In this document: positions 39,004 to 50,639 of the stretch, one piece after another
Position numbering within the stretch: the stretch's first letter is position 1
Layout: every line of letters starts with the position of its first letter
NCBI RefSeq assembly: GCF_021191705.1
Contig: NZ_JAIWPU010000027.1
Span: forward strand, 32,810-96,809
Length of the DNA stretch: 64,000 bases
Direction of reading: 5' to 3'
Source of the DNA: Proluteimonas flavola
GTDB lineage: Bacteria; Pseudomonadota; Gammaproteobacteria; Xanthomonadales; Xanthomonadaceae
Notes under the pieces: generated by a model
What the model was told of the DNA's origin: nothing
Databases searched by the model: none
The model's input: the letters and a program-made list of their open reading frames with translations, nothing else
Position numbers and translations under genes: made by a program

Positions 39004-40326
39004 TCAGCGCGACATGAACGCCTCGATCTCGTCAGCGGTACGCGCAAGACCGGTCGTCAGCACTTCGTGCCCGGTCTTCGTGACCAGCACATCGTCCTCG
39101 GTGCGGATGCCGATACCGCGCCACTTCGCATCGACGCTGGTGTCGTCGGTCGACACGTACAGGCCGGGTTCGATGGTGAACACCATGCCCGGCTCGAGCA
39201 GACGCGATTCGCCTTCGATGCGGTAGTCGCCGACGTCGTGCACGTCGAGGCCGATCCAGTGTCCGGTCTTGTGGCGATAGAACCGCTTGTAGCTGCCGTC
39301 GGCGATGTTCTTCGCCAGCCTGCCCTTCAGCAGGCCCAGCCGCAGCAGGCCTTCGGTCAGCGCCTCGACCGCGGCGTTGTGGCCGGCTTCGTAGGCGACA
39401 CCCGGACGCGCCTGCGCAAGAGCGGCCTGCTGCGCGGATTCGACGACCTCGTGCAATGCGCGCTGCGCCGGGCTGAAGCGGCCGTTGACCGGGAAGGTCC
39501 GGGTGATGTCGGCGGCATAGCCTCGATATTCGGCGCCGGCGTCGATCAACACCAGATCACCATCGCGCGCCTGCGCGTTGTTGGCGCGGTAGTGCAGCAC
39601 GCAGGCATTGGCGCCCGCGCCGACGATGCTCTCATAGGCAGGACTCGCGTCATGCCGGCGGAACACGTATTCGAGTTCGGCCTGCAGCGCGTACTCGTGG
39701 ATGCCGGGGTGCGCCGCGCGCATGGCCGCGGCGTGCGCGTCGATGCTGATCTTCGCGGCGCGCCGCATCAGCTTGAGCTCGCCGGCGTCCTTGAACAGAC
39801 GCATCTCGTCGAGCAGATGGCCGAGCTCGAGGAATTCGTGCGGCGGCTGCGCGCCGACCCGCACCTGCGCGCGCACGCGGTTGAGCCAGCCGATCAGCTG
39901 CAGGTCGAATTCTGTGTCGCGGCCGAAGTGGTAATAGACGCGCGTGCGGCCTTCGAGCAGGCCGGGGAGGATCTCGTCGAGATCGTCGATCGGATACGCG
40001 TCGTCCATGCCCAGCGCCTCGACCGCGCCTTCCGGACCGACCCGCGGGCCGTCCCATCCTTCGCGCTCCAGGTCGCGCTCGCGGCAGAACAGCAGCGCCT
40101 CGCCATGCCTGCGGCCCGGCACCAGCACCAGCACCGCGTCGGGTTCGGCGAACCCGGTGAGATACCAGAGGTCGGAATCCTGCCGATAGGCATGGTGGGT
40201 GTCGCGGCTGCGCACCCGTTCGGGCGCGCTGGCCAGCACGAGGATCGCGTTGTCGCCGACCAGCCGCATCAGCTGGCGCCGACGCTTCTCGTAGGTGGCC
40301 GCGGCGATGCCGGTCGCGCTCGCCAT
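39004..40326 (-). CDS. pepP: Xaa-Pro aminopeptidase PepP
   Basis: 440 residues, the same size as E. coli PepP. Removes an N-terminal residue preceding proline. N-terminal AMP_N domain (YEKRRRQLMRLV, THHAYRQDSDLWYLTGF) and M24 catalytic domain: LIDAGAEYRGYAADITRTF, HKTGHWIGLDVHDVG, FTIEPGLY and IRTEDDVLV. The ATG at 40326 directly follows the ygfB TGA, so the two are one transcription unit, as in E. coli ygfB-pepP. Confidence 0.94.
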   Translation of the reverse strand: MASATGIAAATYEKRRRQLMRLVGDNAILVLASAPERVRSRDTHHAYRQDSDLWYLTGFAEPDAVLVLVPGRRHGEALLFCRERDLEREGWDGPRVGPEGAVEALGMDDAYPIDDLDEILPGLLEGRTRVYYHFGRDTEFDLQLIGWLNRVRAQVRVGAQPPHEFLELGHLLDEMRLFKDAGELKLMRRAAKISIDAHAAAMRAAHPGIHEYALQAELEYVFRRHDASPAYESIVGAGANACVLHYRANNAQARDGDLVLIDAGAEYRGYAADITRTFPVNGRFSPAQRALHEVVESAQQAALAQARPGVAYEAGHNAAVEALTEGLLRLGLLKGRLAKNIADGSYKRFYRHKTGHWIGLDVHDVGDYRIEGESRLLEPGMVFTIEPGLYVSTDDTSVDAKWRGIGIRTEDDVLVTKTGHEVLTTGLARTADEIEAFMSR

Positions 40327-40327
40327 G

Positions 40328-40879
40328 TCAGTTGAGCCGGTTGCGGTGACGCGGCCCCAATGCGGCGTCGCCATGCAGCAACAGCGCGGCTACGCGCACG
40401 AATTCCTCGATCTCGGTCAGCGCGTCTTCCTCGACCGTATCGTCCTCGTCATCGGGATCGGGCTGCGCAGCCGCGAGGCGTGCGAGATCGGCCAGCGCCT
40501 CGTTGCCCTCTTCCGACAGCGACGCGCGTTCGCCCGCGGCCAGGCCGAAGCCGCCGAGAAACCCGCGACACCAGTCGAACAACGCGGCGCTGCGCACCGA
40601 CAGCGGCTCGCCGTCCTCGGGCAGCAACAACGCGAACGTGAAATCACCGTCTTCGAGCTGGGCGGCGGTCGCCACGCGCAGGCGGTCGAGCGCACTGCCG
40701 GTCGCGGGTGCGGGCAACGCCGTGTCGGCCAGTACGGGAGCCAACCAGCCGGCGATGTCGTCGCCGCCACCAGCCAGCCAGCCGCTGAGGCCGCCGTGCA
40801 GTTCGCTGCCTGGTGTCGCCAGGTGCAGGTGGCGGATCTCGGCGTCGATCTCGGCGAGGCTGGGCAGGGTTTGGGACAC
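40328..40879 (-). CDS. ygfB: UPF0149 family protein YgfB
   Basis: 183 residues, alpha-helical. SELHGGLSGWLAG, FDWCRGFLGGFGLA and the acidic C-terminal part ending in EEFVRVAALLLHG are UPF0149 hallmarks. A GTG start at 40879 (VSQTLPSLAEIDAE) is chosen because upstream codons are Arg-rich and unconserved in character. Biochemical role not firmly established; in Pseudomonas YgfB affects ampC-related regulation. Confidence 0.85.
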   Translation of the reverse strand: MSQTLPSLAEIDAEIRHLHLATPGSELHGGLSGWLAGGGDDIAGWLAPVLADTALPAPATGSALDRLRVATAAQLEDGDFTFALLLPEDGEPLSVRSAALFDWCRGFLGGFGLAAGERASLSEEGNEALADLARLAAAQPDPDDEDDTVEEDALTEIEEFVRVAALLLHGDAALGPRHRNRLN

Positions 40880-41012
40880 GGCGGGGCGCTCCTGGACGGA
40901 AGGGTGCCAGTGTAGCAATGCCCCCCCACGCAGCAGCCTTCGGCCCGCTTGTTGCGGCAGTCGCCGCACGCCTAAACTCCGGTTTGCCGATCCCGGCACG
41001 GAGTGCCGCCGC

Positions 41013-43223
41013 GTGATCGAACCGAGCCAATTGCACGTGCCAGGTGCCGCCGTGCTGATTGCCTTGATGGTGATGCTGGTGGTGATGGTCGTGCGCCGGC
41101 GCAGCAGCGAACGTGCCTATCTCGCCGAGATCGACGACCGCCGCGACCGGCTCGAGCTCGCGTTGTGGGCGACCGGCGAGCACTACTGGGATTACGACGT
41201 CGGCAGCGGCCAGCTGCGACGCCTGCTCGACGACGATCAGCGCAAGGACGGGCGCATGCTCGAAGACAGCATGCCGCTTGAAGCCCTCTTGCATCCCGAC
41301 GACATCGAACTCGCGCGCGAGACCCTGCGTCGTTACCTCGACGGCGATACCGAGCGCTACCAGGCGCAGGTGCGCGTTGCCGATGGCGCCGGCGGCTGGG
41401 CGTGGGTACGGGTGCGCGGCCGCGCAGTCGAGCGCGACGACGACGGCAACGTGCTGCGCATCGCCGGCACCGCACTCGACGTCTCCGCCACCCGCGAGGC
41501 CGAGCGCGAGCGACAGATCGCCGCCGCGGTGTTGCGCAGCATGGGCGAGGCGGTCGCGGTCATGGATGCGGACTTCCGCTATGTCTCGGTCAATCCGGCG
41601 TTCCTGCGCATGACGGGGTATGCGGAGACGGAAGTGCTCGGGCGCAGTGCGTCGCTGCTCGACAGCGCGCAGAGCGACCCCGCGTTCCACCGGCACATCC
41701 GTGCGCAGGCGGGGCGCCAGGGCCACTGGAGCGGCGAACTCTGGCAGCGCCGCAAGGACGGCGACGAACTGCTGACCGCGCTCGAAATGCGCACCGTGCG
41801 CGATGCCGGCGACGACAGCGCGCTGCTGGTCTGCGTGTTCAACGACATCACCCAGCAGAAGCGCACCGAACAGGAGCTGCGCTACCTTGCGAACTTCGAC
41901 ACGCTGACCAGCCTGCCGAACCGCGCATTGCTGTCCGAACGCCTGTCGCGCGCCATCGTGCGCGCGCATCGCGAAGATATGCGCCTGGCGGTGCTGTTCC
42001 TCGACCTGGACCGCTTCAAGGACATCAACGATTCGCTGGGCCACGCCGCCGGCGACCGCATCCTGCGCGCGGCCGCGGTGCGGCTGCAGCAGACCCTCGG
42101 CAAGCAGCACACGGTGGCGCGGCTGGGGGGCGACGAGTTCACGATCGTGCTGGAAAACCTCGAGACGCCGGACGATGCCGAGCGCATCGCGCGCGGGATC
42201 ATCAACGCGTTCGAGGCGCCGCTGCTGCTCGACGACCGGCACGAGGTCTCGATTTCCCCCTCGATCGGCATCAGCCTCTATCCCGATCACGCCCAGGTGC
42301 CGACCGAACTGCTCAAGCAGGCCGACACCGCGATGTACCAGGCCAAGGCCGCCGGGCGCCGCACCTTCATGCGCTACAACGACAACATGGACCTGGCGGT
42401 GCGCCAGCGCGCGACGATCTCCGGCGCGCTGCGCAAGGTGCTCGACCGTGGCGAACTGCGACTGGTGTTCCAGCCGCGCCTGTCGGTGTCGCCGCCGCGC
42501 ATCACCGGTGTCGAGGCGCTGCTGCGCTGGTCGAGCCCGGAGCACGGCGACATCCCGCCGGACGAGTTCATCCCGATCGCCGAGGAGAGCGGGCTGATCC
42601 TGGAGATCGGCGAGTGGGTGCTGCGCGAGGCCTGCCTGGTGCTGCAGCGCTGGCGCCAGCACGGCATGGACGCGCTCAACGTCTCGGTCAACGTTTCGGT
42701 GCTGCAGCTGCTGCGCGGCGATTTCGTCGGCGTGGTCGGCCGCGTGCTCGCCGACGCGGGCATCCCGCCGCACCTGCTCGAACTTGAGCTCACCGAAAGC
42801 GTGCTGATGGCCAACGCCGAACAGACTGCGGAAGGCCTGCAGGCCTTCCGCGCGCTCGGCGTGTCGCTGGCGATCGACGATTTCGGCACCGGATATTCGT
42901 CGCTGGCCTATCTCAAGCGCCTGCCGATCACCACGATCAAGATCGACAAGGCCTTCGTCGACGGCCTGCCCCACGACGCCGAGGATGCCGCGATCACCCC
43001 GACCATCGTCGCGATGGCGCACTCGCTGGGCCTGCGCGTGGTGGCCGAGGGCGTGGAGACCGAAGCGCAGATGCGCTTCCTCGCCGAGCGCGGCTGCGAC
43101 GAGATCCAGGGCTTCTGGCTCTCGCCGCCGCTCGATGCGCTGCAGTGCCTGGCCTTCATGCGCAACTGGCGCCCCGACGGCCTGCTCGCGGCGCGCCAGG
43201 AGCCGCTGGCCGCGCTGCCTTGA
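41013..43223 (+). CDS. GGDEF-EAL protein with membrane anchor and PAS domains
   Basis: 736 residues. One N-terminal membrane helix (about 12-30), a PAS domain (ALWATGEHYWDYDVGSG) and a second PAS/PAC (VMDADFRYVSVNPAFLRMTG). The GGDEF domain has an intact RLGGDEFTIVL motif but no RxxD inhibitory site in front. The EAL domain has the full catalytic set: EALLRW, NVSVNVS, ELTES, DDFGTGYSSL, IKIDK, EGVET and QGFWLSPPL. Both synthesis and breakdown of c-di-GMP are possible. A GTG start at 41013 follows GGAGTG; no ATG fits before the membrane helix. It separates the usually adjacent ygfB and zapA. Confidence 0.88.
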   Translation: MIEPSQLHVPGAAVLIALMVMLVVMVVRRRSSERAYLAEIDDRRDRLELALWATGEHYWDYDVGSGQLRRLLDDDQRKDGRMLEDSMPLEALLHPDDIELARETLRRYLDGDTERYQAQVRVADGAGGWAWVRVRGRAVERDDDGNVLRIAGTALDVSATREAERERQIAAAVLRSMGEAVAVMDADFRYVSVNPAFLRMTGYAETEVLGRSASLLDSAQSDPAFHRHIRAQAGRQGHWSGELWQRRKDGDELLTALEMRTVRDAGDDSALLVCVFNDITQQKRTEQELRYLANFDTLTSLPNRALLSERLSRAIVRAHREDMRLAVLFLDLDRFKDINDSLGHAAGDRILRAAAVRLQQTLGKQHTVARLGGDEFTIVLENLETPDDAERIARGIINAFEAPLLLDDRHEVSISPSIGISLYPDHAQVPTELLKQADTAMYQAKAAGRRTFMRYNDNMDLAVRQRATISGALRKVLDRGELRLVFQPRLSVSPPRITGVEALLRWSSPEHGDIPPDEFIPIAEESGLILEIGEWVLREACLVLQRWRQHGMDALNVSVNVSVLQLLRGDFVGVVGRVLADAGIPPHLLELELTESVLMANAEQTAEGLQAFRALGVSLAIDDFGTGYSSLAYLKRLPITTIKIDKAFVDGLPHDAEDAAITPTIVAMAHSLGLRVVAEGVETEAQMRFLAERGCDEIQGFWLSPPLDALQCLAFMRNWRPDGLLAARQEPLAALP

Positions 43224-43254
43224 CCGCCACCGGCGCGCTGCCTATGGTGCGGCA

Positions 43255-43476
43255 ATGACCGAACCCGACGTCATCGCCCAGCTGCAGAGACTGACGTCGC
43301 GCCTCGATGCGCTGATCGAACGTGTCCGCATCCTCAGCGACGAGAACCGCAGCCTGCGCCAGCAGCAGGAATCCATGGTCGGCGAGCGCGCGCAACTGCT
43401 GTCGAAGAACGAGCAGGCACGCTCACGGGTCGAGGCGATGATCGCGCGGCTCAAGTCACTGGAGCAGCACACATGA
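43255..43476 (+). CDS. Small ZapB-like coiled-coil protein (TIGR02449 type)
   Basis: 73 residues, almost entirely heptad coiled coil (QLQRLTSRLDALIERVRIL, ENRSLRQQQESM). Directly upstream of zapA with ATGA overlap. Proteins of this kind precede zapA in many gammaproteobacteria and are thought to assist FtsZ-ring organisation. Function inferred from context. Confidence 0.8.
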   Translation: MTEPDVIAQLQRLTSRLDALIERVRILSDENRSLRQQQESMVGERAQLLSKNEQARSRVEAMIARLKSLEQHT

Positions 43477-43772
43477 GCGCCACCGAGGCCGTCAGCGTGC
43501 GCGTGCTGGATCGCGAGTACACCGTCGGCGTCACGCCCGACGAGCGCGAGAGCCTGATGGCGGCGGCCAAGCTGCTCGACACGCGGATGCGCGAGATCCG
43601 CGGCGCCAACCGCATGGCCGCGGTCGATCGCATCGCGATCCTCGCCGCGCTGAATCTCGCGCACGAACTGCAGCTGCTCGGCGACGGCCAGTCGCACGGC
43701 TCGCGCGAAGTGTCCGATTCACTGGCGGCGCTGCACCGCAAGCTCGACGTGCTGGACGCTGAACAGCGCTGA
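43473..43772 (+). CDS. zapA: Cell division protein ZapA
   Basis: 99 residues. SVRVLDREYTVGVTPDERESL and AAKLLDTRMREIRGAN are the ZapA head, followed by a C-terminal coiled coil. It cross-links FtsZ protofilaments. Followed by 6S RNA and fau, as in E. coli zapA-ssrS-fau. Confidence 0.92.
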   Translation: MSATEAVSVRVLDREYTVGVTPDERESLMAAAKLLDTRMREIRGANRMAAVDRIAILAALNLAHELQLLGDGQSHGSREVSDSLAALHRKLDVLDAEQR

Positions 43773-43882
43773 GCCCCGCGCGTCTTCGCGACGCCGCCAC
43801 GCAACTGAATCCCCGCAGCCGCCCGCCACGTGGCGACCGACGAACGGAACACGGGCCGCGGATCGATTGGCTATACTGCACC

Positions 43883-44076
43883 TGCGTTCTCTGCCGTGTT
43901 CGACAGCGTGCAAAACATTCGCCTTGTCCCTTAATAACGACACCGGGGACGTCAGGAAACCGGGAGTGCCGGTCCGCCCCCGAGCGGAAAGCCCGAAGGA
44001 ATCCCAGCGTTCCCACTTGAACCCCGGGTTCAAGGTCGTTTCGCCTGCATCGGCATCGGCGGAGAACGTATTTTTT
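43883..44076 (+). ncRNA. ssrS: 6S RNA
   Basis: About 190 nt between zapA and fau, the classical location. The 5' TGCGTTCTCTGCC pairs with the 3' GGCGGAGAACGTA over 13 base pairs to close the terminal stem. The 5' part CTCTGCCGTGTTCG and the middle resemble 6S of this group. A TATACT box at 43872-43877 places the start near 43883, and the 3' end runs into TTTTTT at 44071-44076. 6S RNA binds sigma-70 holoenzyme in stationary phase. This accounts for most of the 352-bp gap between zapA and fau. Confidence 0.88.
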
Positions 44077-44124
44077 GAGCCTGCCTGCCGCGTCGCCGGC
44101 ACTTCCGACGACGAGCCCGGCCGC

Positions 44125-44706
44125 ATGACCGACCGCCCCGCCCTCCGCCGACGCCTGCGCGACCAGCGCCGCGCCCTGCCTGCGCCCGTGCGCATCGCCG
44201 CCGCCGAGGGACTCGCGACGCAACTGTTCGCACTGCCCGCATTGCCCGCCACCGGCTACGTGGCCGGCTACTGGGCCAGCGACGGCGAGATCGGCCTGCA
44301 TGTCTTCCAGATGCGCCTGCCCGCCGGGCTGATCTATTGCCTGCCGGTGCTGCACGACGACACGCTGCGTTTCGCGCCCTGGCGCGCCGGCGACCCGCTG
44401 GTCACCAATCGCTATGGTATTCCCGAACCCGATGTCGAACCGGCCTCCGCGCTCGATGCGCGCGCGATGGCCCTGGTCGTCGCGCCGCTGGTCGGCTTCG
44501 ACGCGCGCGGCAACCGGCTCGGCATGGGCGGCGGCTGGTACGACCGCAGCTTCGATTTTCGCCGCGCGCAGGCCGCGCCCCCTTTGCTCGTGGGCGCGGC
44601 GTTCGCGCTGCAGCAGGTCGAGGCGCTCGACGCCGCGCAGTGGGACGTGCCGCTCGACGCGATCTGCACCGAATCGAACACGCTCCACCCGCCCACAGCT
44701 GCCTGA
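44125..44706 (+). CDS. fau: 5-formyltetrahydrofolate cyclo-ligase
   Basis: 193 residues, YgfA/Fau family. Converts 5-formyl-THF to methenyl-THF using ATP. RRRLRDQRRALP at the N-terminus, VTNRYGIPEPD and the ATP-binding GFDARGNRLGMGGGWYDRSF near the C-terminus. Probably cotranscribed with 6S RNA. Confidence 0.93.
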   Translation: MTDRPALRRRLRDQRRALPAPVRIAAAEGLATQLFALPALPATGYVAGYWASDGEIGLHVFQMRLPAGLIYCLPVLHDDTLRFAPWRAGDPLVTNRYGIPEPDVEPASALDARAMALVVAPLVGFDARGNRLGMGGGWYDRSFDFRRAQAAPPLLVGAAFALQQVEALDAAQWDVPLDAICTESNTLHPPTAA

Positions 44707-44716
44707 CCGAGACGCG

Positions 44717-45192
<476 letters not shown>

Positions 45193-45196
<4 letters not shown>

Positions 45197-45840
45197 GCGA
45201 AGGCAAGCGCCTGGCCGCCGAGAAGGCGATCGAATACGTGGAAGACGGCATGATCGTCGGCGTCGGCACCGGCTCGACCGTCGCCTACTTCATCGACGCA
45301 CTGGCGCGCATCAGGCACCGCATCGACGGCGCGGTGTCGAGCTCGGACCAGAGCACAGAGCGCCTGCGCAGCCACGGCATCGACGTGCTCGACCTCAATG
45401 CGACCGGCCCGTTGGCGCTGTACGTCGACGGCGCCGACGAATGCGATCCCGGCAAGCATCTGATCAAGGGGGGTGGCGCCGCACTGACACGCGAGAAGAT
45501 CATCGCCGAGGCCAGCAAGACATTCGTCTGCGTCGTCGATCCCTCCAAGCAGGTCCCGGTGCTCGGTACGTTCCCGCTGCCGGTCGAAGTGATCCCGATG
45601 GCGCGCAGTCTCGTCGCCCGCACGATCCTGGAGGCGACCGGCGGCCAGCCGGTCTGGCGCGAGGGCGTGAAAACCGACAACGGCAACTGGGTGCTCGACA
45701 TCCACGGCCTGTCGATCGCCGACCCGGTCGCGCTGGAAGCGAAGCTCAACCAGATTCCGGGCGTGGTCAGCGTCGGCCTGTTCGCACGCCGCAAGGCCGA
45801 CGTGGTGATCGTGGGCACGCCGACGCCGACGGTGCTCTGA
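45193..45840 (+). CDS. rpiA: Ribose-5-phosphate isomerase A
   Basis: 215-residue pentose phosphate enzyme interconverting ribulose- and ribose-5-phosphate. [40 protein letters not shown] and [13 protein letters not shown] are signature motifs. The ATG overlaps the EVE gene stop (ATGA). Transcription ends at the shared terminator at 46017. Confidence 0.95.
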
Positions 45841-45854
45841 CGCACGCATTCCCT

Positions 45855-45990
<136 letters not shown>

Positions 45991-46016
45991 AAGGGACTTC
46001 GGAACCGTCCAACAAG

Positions 46017-46043
46017 AAAGCCCGCCTTCCGGCGGGCTTTTTC
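46017..46043. terminator. Bidirectional terminator between rpiA and rpoD
   Basis: AAAGCCCGCC/GGCGGGCTTT hairpin at 46017-46040, followed by TTT on the plus strand and preceded by A residues that give T's on the minus strand. Serves both convergent genes. Confidence 0.8.
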
Positions 46044-46063
46044 GTACTGCGTGCAGCCTCGAC

Positions 46064-47947
<1,884 letters not shown>

Positions 47948-47977
47948 GTGGCGCACCGTCTGAAAAGTGAACCCGTA

Positions 47978-47986
47978 ATTATACCA
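47978..47986 (-). promoter_or_regulatory. Extended -10 promoter of rpoD
   Basis: TGGTATAAT on the minus strand (TATAAT at 47978-47983), about 30 bases upstream of the rpoD ATG. No clear -35, as often with extended -10 elements. Confidence 0.6.
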
Positions 47987-48001
47987 CCTGCGAGGCCGGG
48001 A

Positions 48002-48439
48002 TCATGCCCTGAGCAGGAAGGTGACCGGGCCGTCGTTGACCAGGCTGACCTCCATATGGGCACCGAACCGCCCGGTTTCCACCCCTGCGTGACGCGACCT
48101 GCAAACGGCGACCAGGCGGTCGAAGATCCGTTCAGCCGCCTCGGGCGGCGCAGCGGTACTGAAACCGGGCCGGTTGCCAGAGCGGGTGTCCGCCGCCAGC
48201 GTGAACTGGCTGACCAGCAGCAGCCCGCCGCCGGTGTCGGCGAGCGAACGGTTCATGCGGCCAGCGGCGTCGGCGAAGACCCGGTAGGCGAACAGGCGGT
48301 CGGCCATCCGCGCGACCTGGGGCGCGCCGTCGCCGGGCTCGATGCCGACCAGGGCCAGCAGGCCGGGGCCGGTCTGGCCGACGATTTCTCCGTCGACGCG
48401 CACGGCAGCTTCGCTGACGCGTTGGATCAGGGTGAGCAT
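48002..48439 (-). CDS. dtd: D-aminoacyl-tRNA deacylase
   Basis: 145 residues. Removes D-amino acids mischarged to tRNA. MLTLIQRVSEAAVRVDGE, LLLVSQFTLAADTRSGNRPGF and SLVNDGPVTFLL are the family motifs, including the catalytic Thr of SQFTL. Located just upstream of rpoD on the same strand, 54 bases from its start. Confidence 0.94.
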   Translation of the reverse strand: MLTLIQRVSEAAVRVDGEIVGQTGPGLLALVGIEPGDGAPQVARMADRLFAYRVFADAAGRMNRSLADTGGGLLLVSQFTLAADTRSGNRPGFSTAAPPEAAERIFDRLVAVCRSRHAGVETGRFGAHMEVSLVNDGPVTFLLRA

Positions 48440-48465
48440 CGCAGTCCAGAAGCGAGGCGCCGCTT

Positions 48466-48630
48466 CAAGCCCTCCCCCGCATGCGGGGGAGGGTTGGGTG
48501 GGGGCGATCCATCAGGCCACGCAGACAACCGGAACGAGCGCCGAAGCATCAGCCGCAGACCGTTCTGTCCGCGATCCGGAACCTTGCCCCCATCCCAGCC
48601 TTCCCCCGCACGCGGGGGCAGGGGCTGACC
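48466..48630. repeat. Pair of inverted palindromic repeats between dtd and nadE
   Basis: CCCTCCCCCGCATGCGGGGG at 48470, continuing AGGGTTGGGTGGGGGC, is mirrored by TGCCCCCATCCCAGCCTTCC at 48584, continuing CCCGCACGCGGGGGCAGG. The roughly 40-bp arms are imperfect inverted copies around about 75 bp of unique sequence, which suggests a MITE- or BIME-like unit. No gene in this 246-bp gap. Confidence 0.6.
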
Positions 48631-48685
48631 CCGCGTGCGCGGAAGGCGTTGCGAGGAGCGAACTCCGTACGGTTCGAACACCCCA

Positions 48686-50323
48686 TCAACCTTCATACCG
48701 GTTGCTGATCGGATACCGCCGCTCGCGCCCGAATGCGCGGCGCGAGATCTTCGGGCCCGGCGCGGCCTGGTGGCGCTTCCACTCGCTGGTGCGCACCAGC
48801 CGCAGCACGCGGTCGACGGTGGCCGCGTCGAAGCCGGCGGCGACGATCTCGTCGCGGGATTCTTCCTGGTCGACGAAGCGGCGCAGGATCGCGTCGAGCA
48901 CGTCGTAGGGCGGCAGCGAGTCCTGGTCGAGCTGGTTGGCGCGCAGTTCCGCCGACGGTGGTCGATCGATCACCGCCGGCGGGATCACCGGCGCACCGCC
49001 GACCGTATTGCGCCACTTCGACAGGCCGAAGACCTCGGTCTTGTAGAGGTCCTTGATCGGCGCGTAGCCGCCGCACATGTCGCCATAGATCGTCGCGTAG
49101 CCCACCGCATACTCGCTCTTGTTGCCGGTGGTCAGCAGCAGGCCGCCGTGCTTGTTCGACAGCGCCATCATGATCGCGCCGCGGGTGCGCGACTGCAGGT
49201 TCTCCTCGGCGATGTCGACGTCCCTGCCTTCGAACGCTTCGGACAAGGTGTCGAGGAAACCCTGGAACGGCGGTTCGATCGGAATGGTCAGCATGCGCAC
49301 GCCGAGCGCCTCGCACTGCTCGGCGGCCAGATCGTTGCTCAGCCCCGCGGTGAAGCGCGAGGGCATGCGCACGGCGGTGACGTTCTCCGCGCCCAGCGCA
49401 TCGACCGCCATCGCCAGCACCACCGACGAATCGATGCCGCCCGACAGTCCCACCCAGGCCTTCGAGAAGCCGTTCTTGCCGCAGTAGTCGCGGGTGCCGC
49501 GCACCACCGCGCGCCAGGCCAGCGCATCGATGCTCTCGTCGCCGTCGTCGACCCAGACAACGGGCGAAAACCTGCGTGTGGCGGGATCGAAGTCGACGAC
49601 CAGCCACTGGTCGTCGAACGCGACCGCCGCCGGATGCACGGTGCCATCGGCATCGGCGACCACCGAGGCGCCGTCGAACACCAGCGCGTCCTGCCCGCCG
49701 ACGACGTTGACGTAGGCCAGCGCCACCCCGCTGTCGCGCGTGCGCTCGGCCAGCAGCGCATCGCGCTGGCGATGCTTGCCGCGTTCATAGGGTGACGCGT
49801 TCGGCACCACGACGACCGCCGCGCCAGCGGCCACGGTATCGGCCAGCGGCTCGGGAAACCAGAGATCCTCGCAGACCAGCACCCCGACCGGCACCCCGCC
49901 CACGTCGACCACGCAGGGTTCGCCATCGGGATCGACATGGAAATAGCGGCGTTCGTCGAACACGTTGTAGTTCGGCAGTTCGCGCTTGCGGTAGGTGCGC
50001 TCGAGCTTGCCGTCGCGCAGCACGCTTGCCGAGTTGAAGAGGATGCTGCCGGCCGACTCCGGCCAGCCGACCACCGCGACGATGCCACGCACGTCCTTGG
50101 CGATCTGCATCAACGCCGCTTCGCAGTCGATCAGGAACGAGGGCCGCATCAGCAGGTCCTCGGGCGGATAGCCGCTGATCGCGAGTTCCGGGAACACCAC
50201 CACGTGCGCGGCGAACTCGTCGCGGGCCACCGCGATCATCTCCGCGATGCGCTCGGCATTGCGGCCGACGTCGCCGACAGGGAAGTCGAACTGGGCCAGG
50301 GCGATGCGCAAGGGATCGGTCAT
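48686..50323 (-). CDS. nadE: Glutamine-dependent NAD+ synthase
   Basis: 545 residues: an N-terminal nitrilase-type glutaminase (Glu in VVFPELAISGYPPEDLL, Lys in YRKRELPNYNVFDE, Cys in GVLVCEDLWFPE) and a C-terminal NAD synthase domain with the ATP pyrophosphatase loop GLSGGIDSSVVLA and TTGNKSEYAVGYATIYGDM. Makes NAD+ from deamido-NAD+, glutamine and ATP. The stop of the ccdB gene lies two bases upstream of its start, so the genes may share a transcript. Confidence 0.95.
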   Translation of the reverse strand: MTDPLRIALAQFDFPVGDVGRNAERIAEMIAVARDEFAAHVVVFPELAISGYPPEDLLMRPSFLIDCEAALMQIAKDVRGIVAVVGWPESAGSILFNSASVLRDGKLERTYRKRELPNYNVFDERRYFHVDPDGEPCVVDVGGVPVGVLVCEDLWFPEPLADTVAAGAAVVVVPNASPYERGKHRQRDALLAERTRDSGVALAYVNVVGGQDALVFDGASVVADADGTVHPAAVAFDDQWLVVDFDPATRRFSPVVWVDDGDESIDALAWRAVVRGTRDYCGKNGFSKAWVGLSGGIDSSVVLAMAVDALGAENVTAVRMPSRFTAGLSNDLAAEQCEALGVRMLTIPIEPPFQGFLDTLSEAFEGRDVDIAEENLQSRTRGAIMMALSNKHGGLLLTTGNKSEYAVGYATIYGDMCGGYAPIKDLYKTEVFGLSKWRNTVGGAPVIPPAVIDRPPSAELRANQLDQDSLPPYDVLDAILRRFVDQEESRDEIVAAGFDAATVDRVLRLVRTSEWKRHQAAPGPKISRRAFGRERRYPISNRYEG

Positions 50324-50324
50324 G

Positions 50325-50639
50325 TCAGATTCCGGAAATCAGCAGGTCGAGGGCGGCGAGGATGGCATGCCGTTCGTGCGACAGGTCGGCGACCTGCTTG
50401 CCCAGCATGCGCATGGGGATTCCCATGATCTGCGCGGTATCCATCACCAGGCGCTTTTCGCCCACCGCCAGGCACGGCATCAGTCGTTCGATCACCCCGC
50501 CGGCGCGCTCGACCGTCACCAGTGGCACGACCACGCGCGAGCCGATGGTCTCGATCAGGTCGCTCTGTACGTCCAGGAAATACGGAACCAGTTTTCTGGA
50601 GACGGCATCCGCATTGGCGTAGGCGAAGAACTGGCTCAT
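50325..50639 (-). CDS. ccdB: CcdB-type toxin
   Basis: 104 residues, similar to plasmid F CcdB: DVQSDLIETIGSRVVVPL near the N-terminus and VADLSHERHAILAALDLLISGI at the end, where F CcdB ends in NLMFWGI. CcdB poisons DNA gyrase; the C-terminal Trp-Gly-Ile needed for gyrase poisoning in F CcdB is here SGI, so activity on gyrase is uncertain. Encoded directly after ccdA with ATGA overlap. Confidence 0.88.
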   Translation of the reverse strand: MSQFFAYANADAVSRKLVPYFLDVQSDLIETIGSRVVVPLVTVERAGGVIERLMPCLAVGEKRLVMDTAQIMGIPMRMLGKQVADLSHERHAILAALDLLISGI

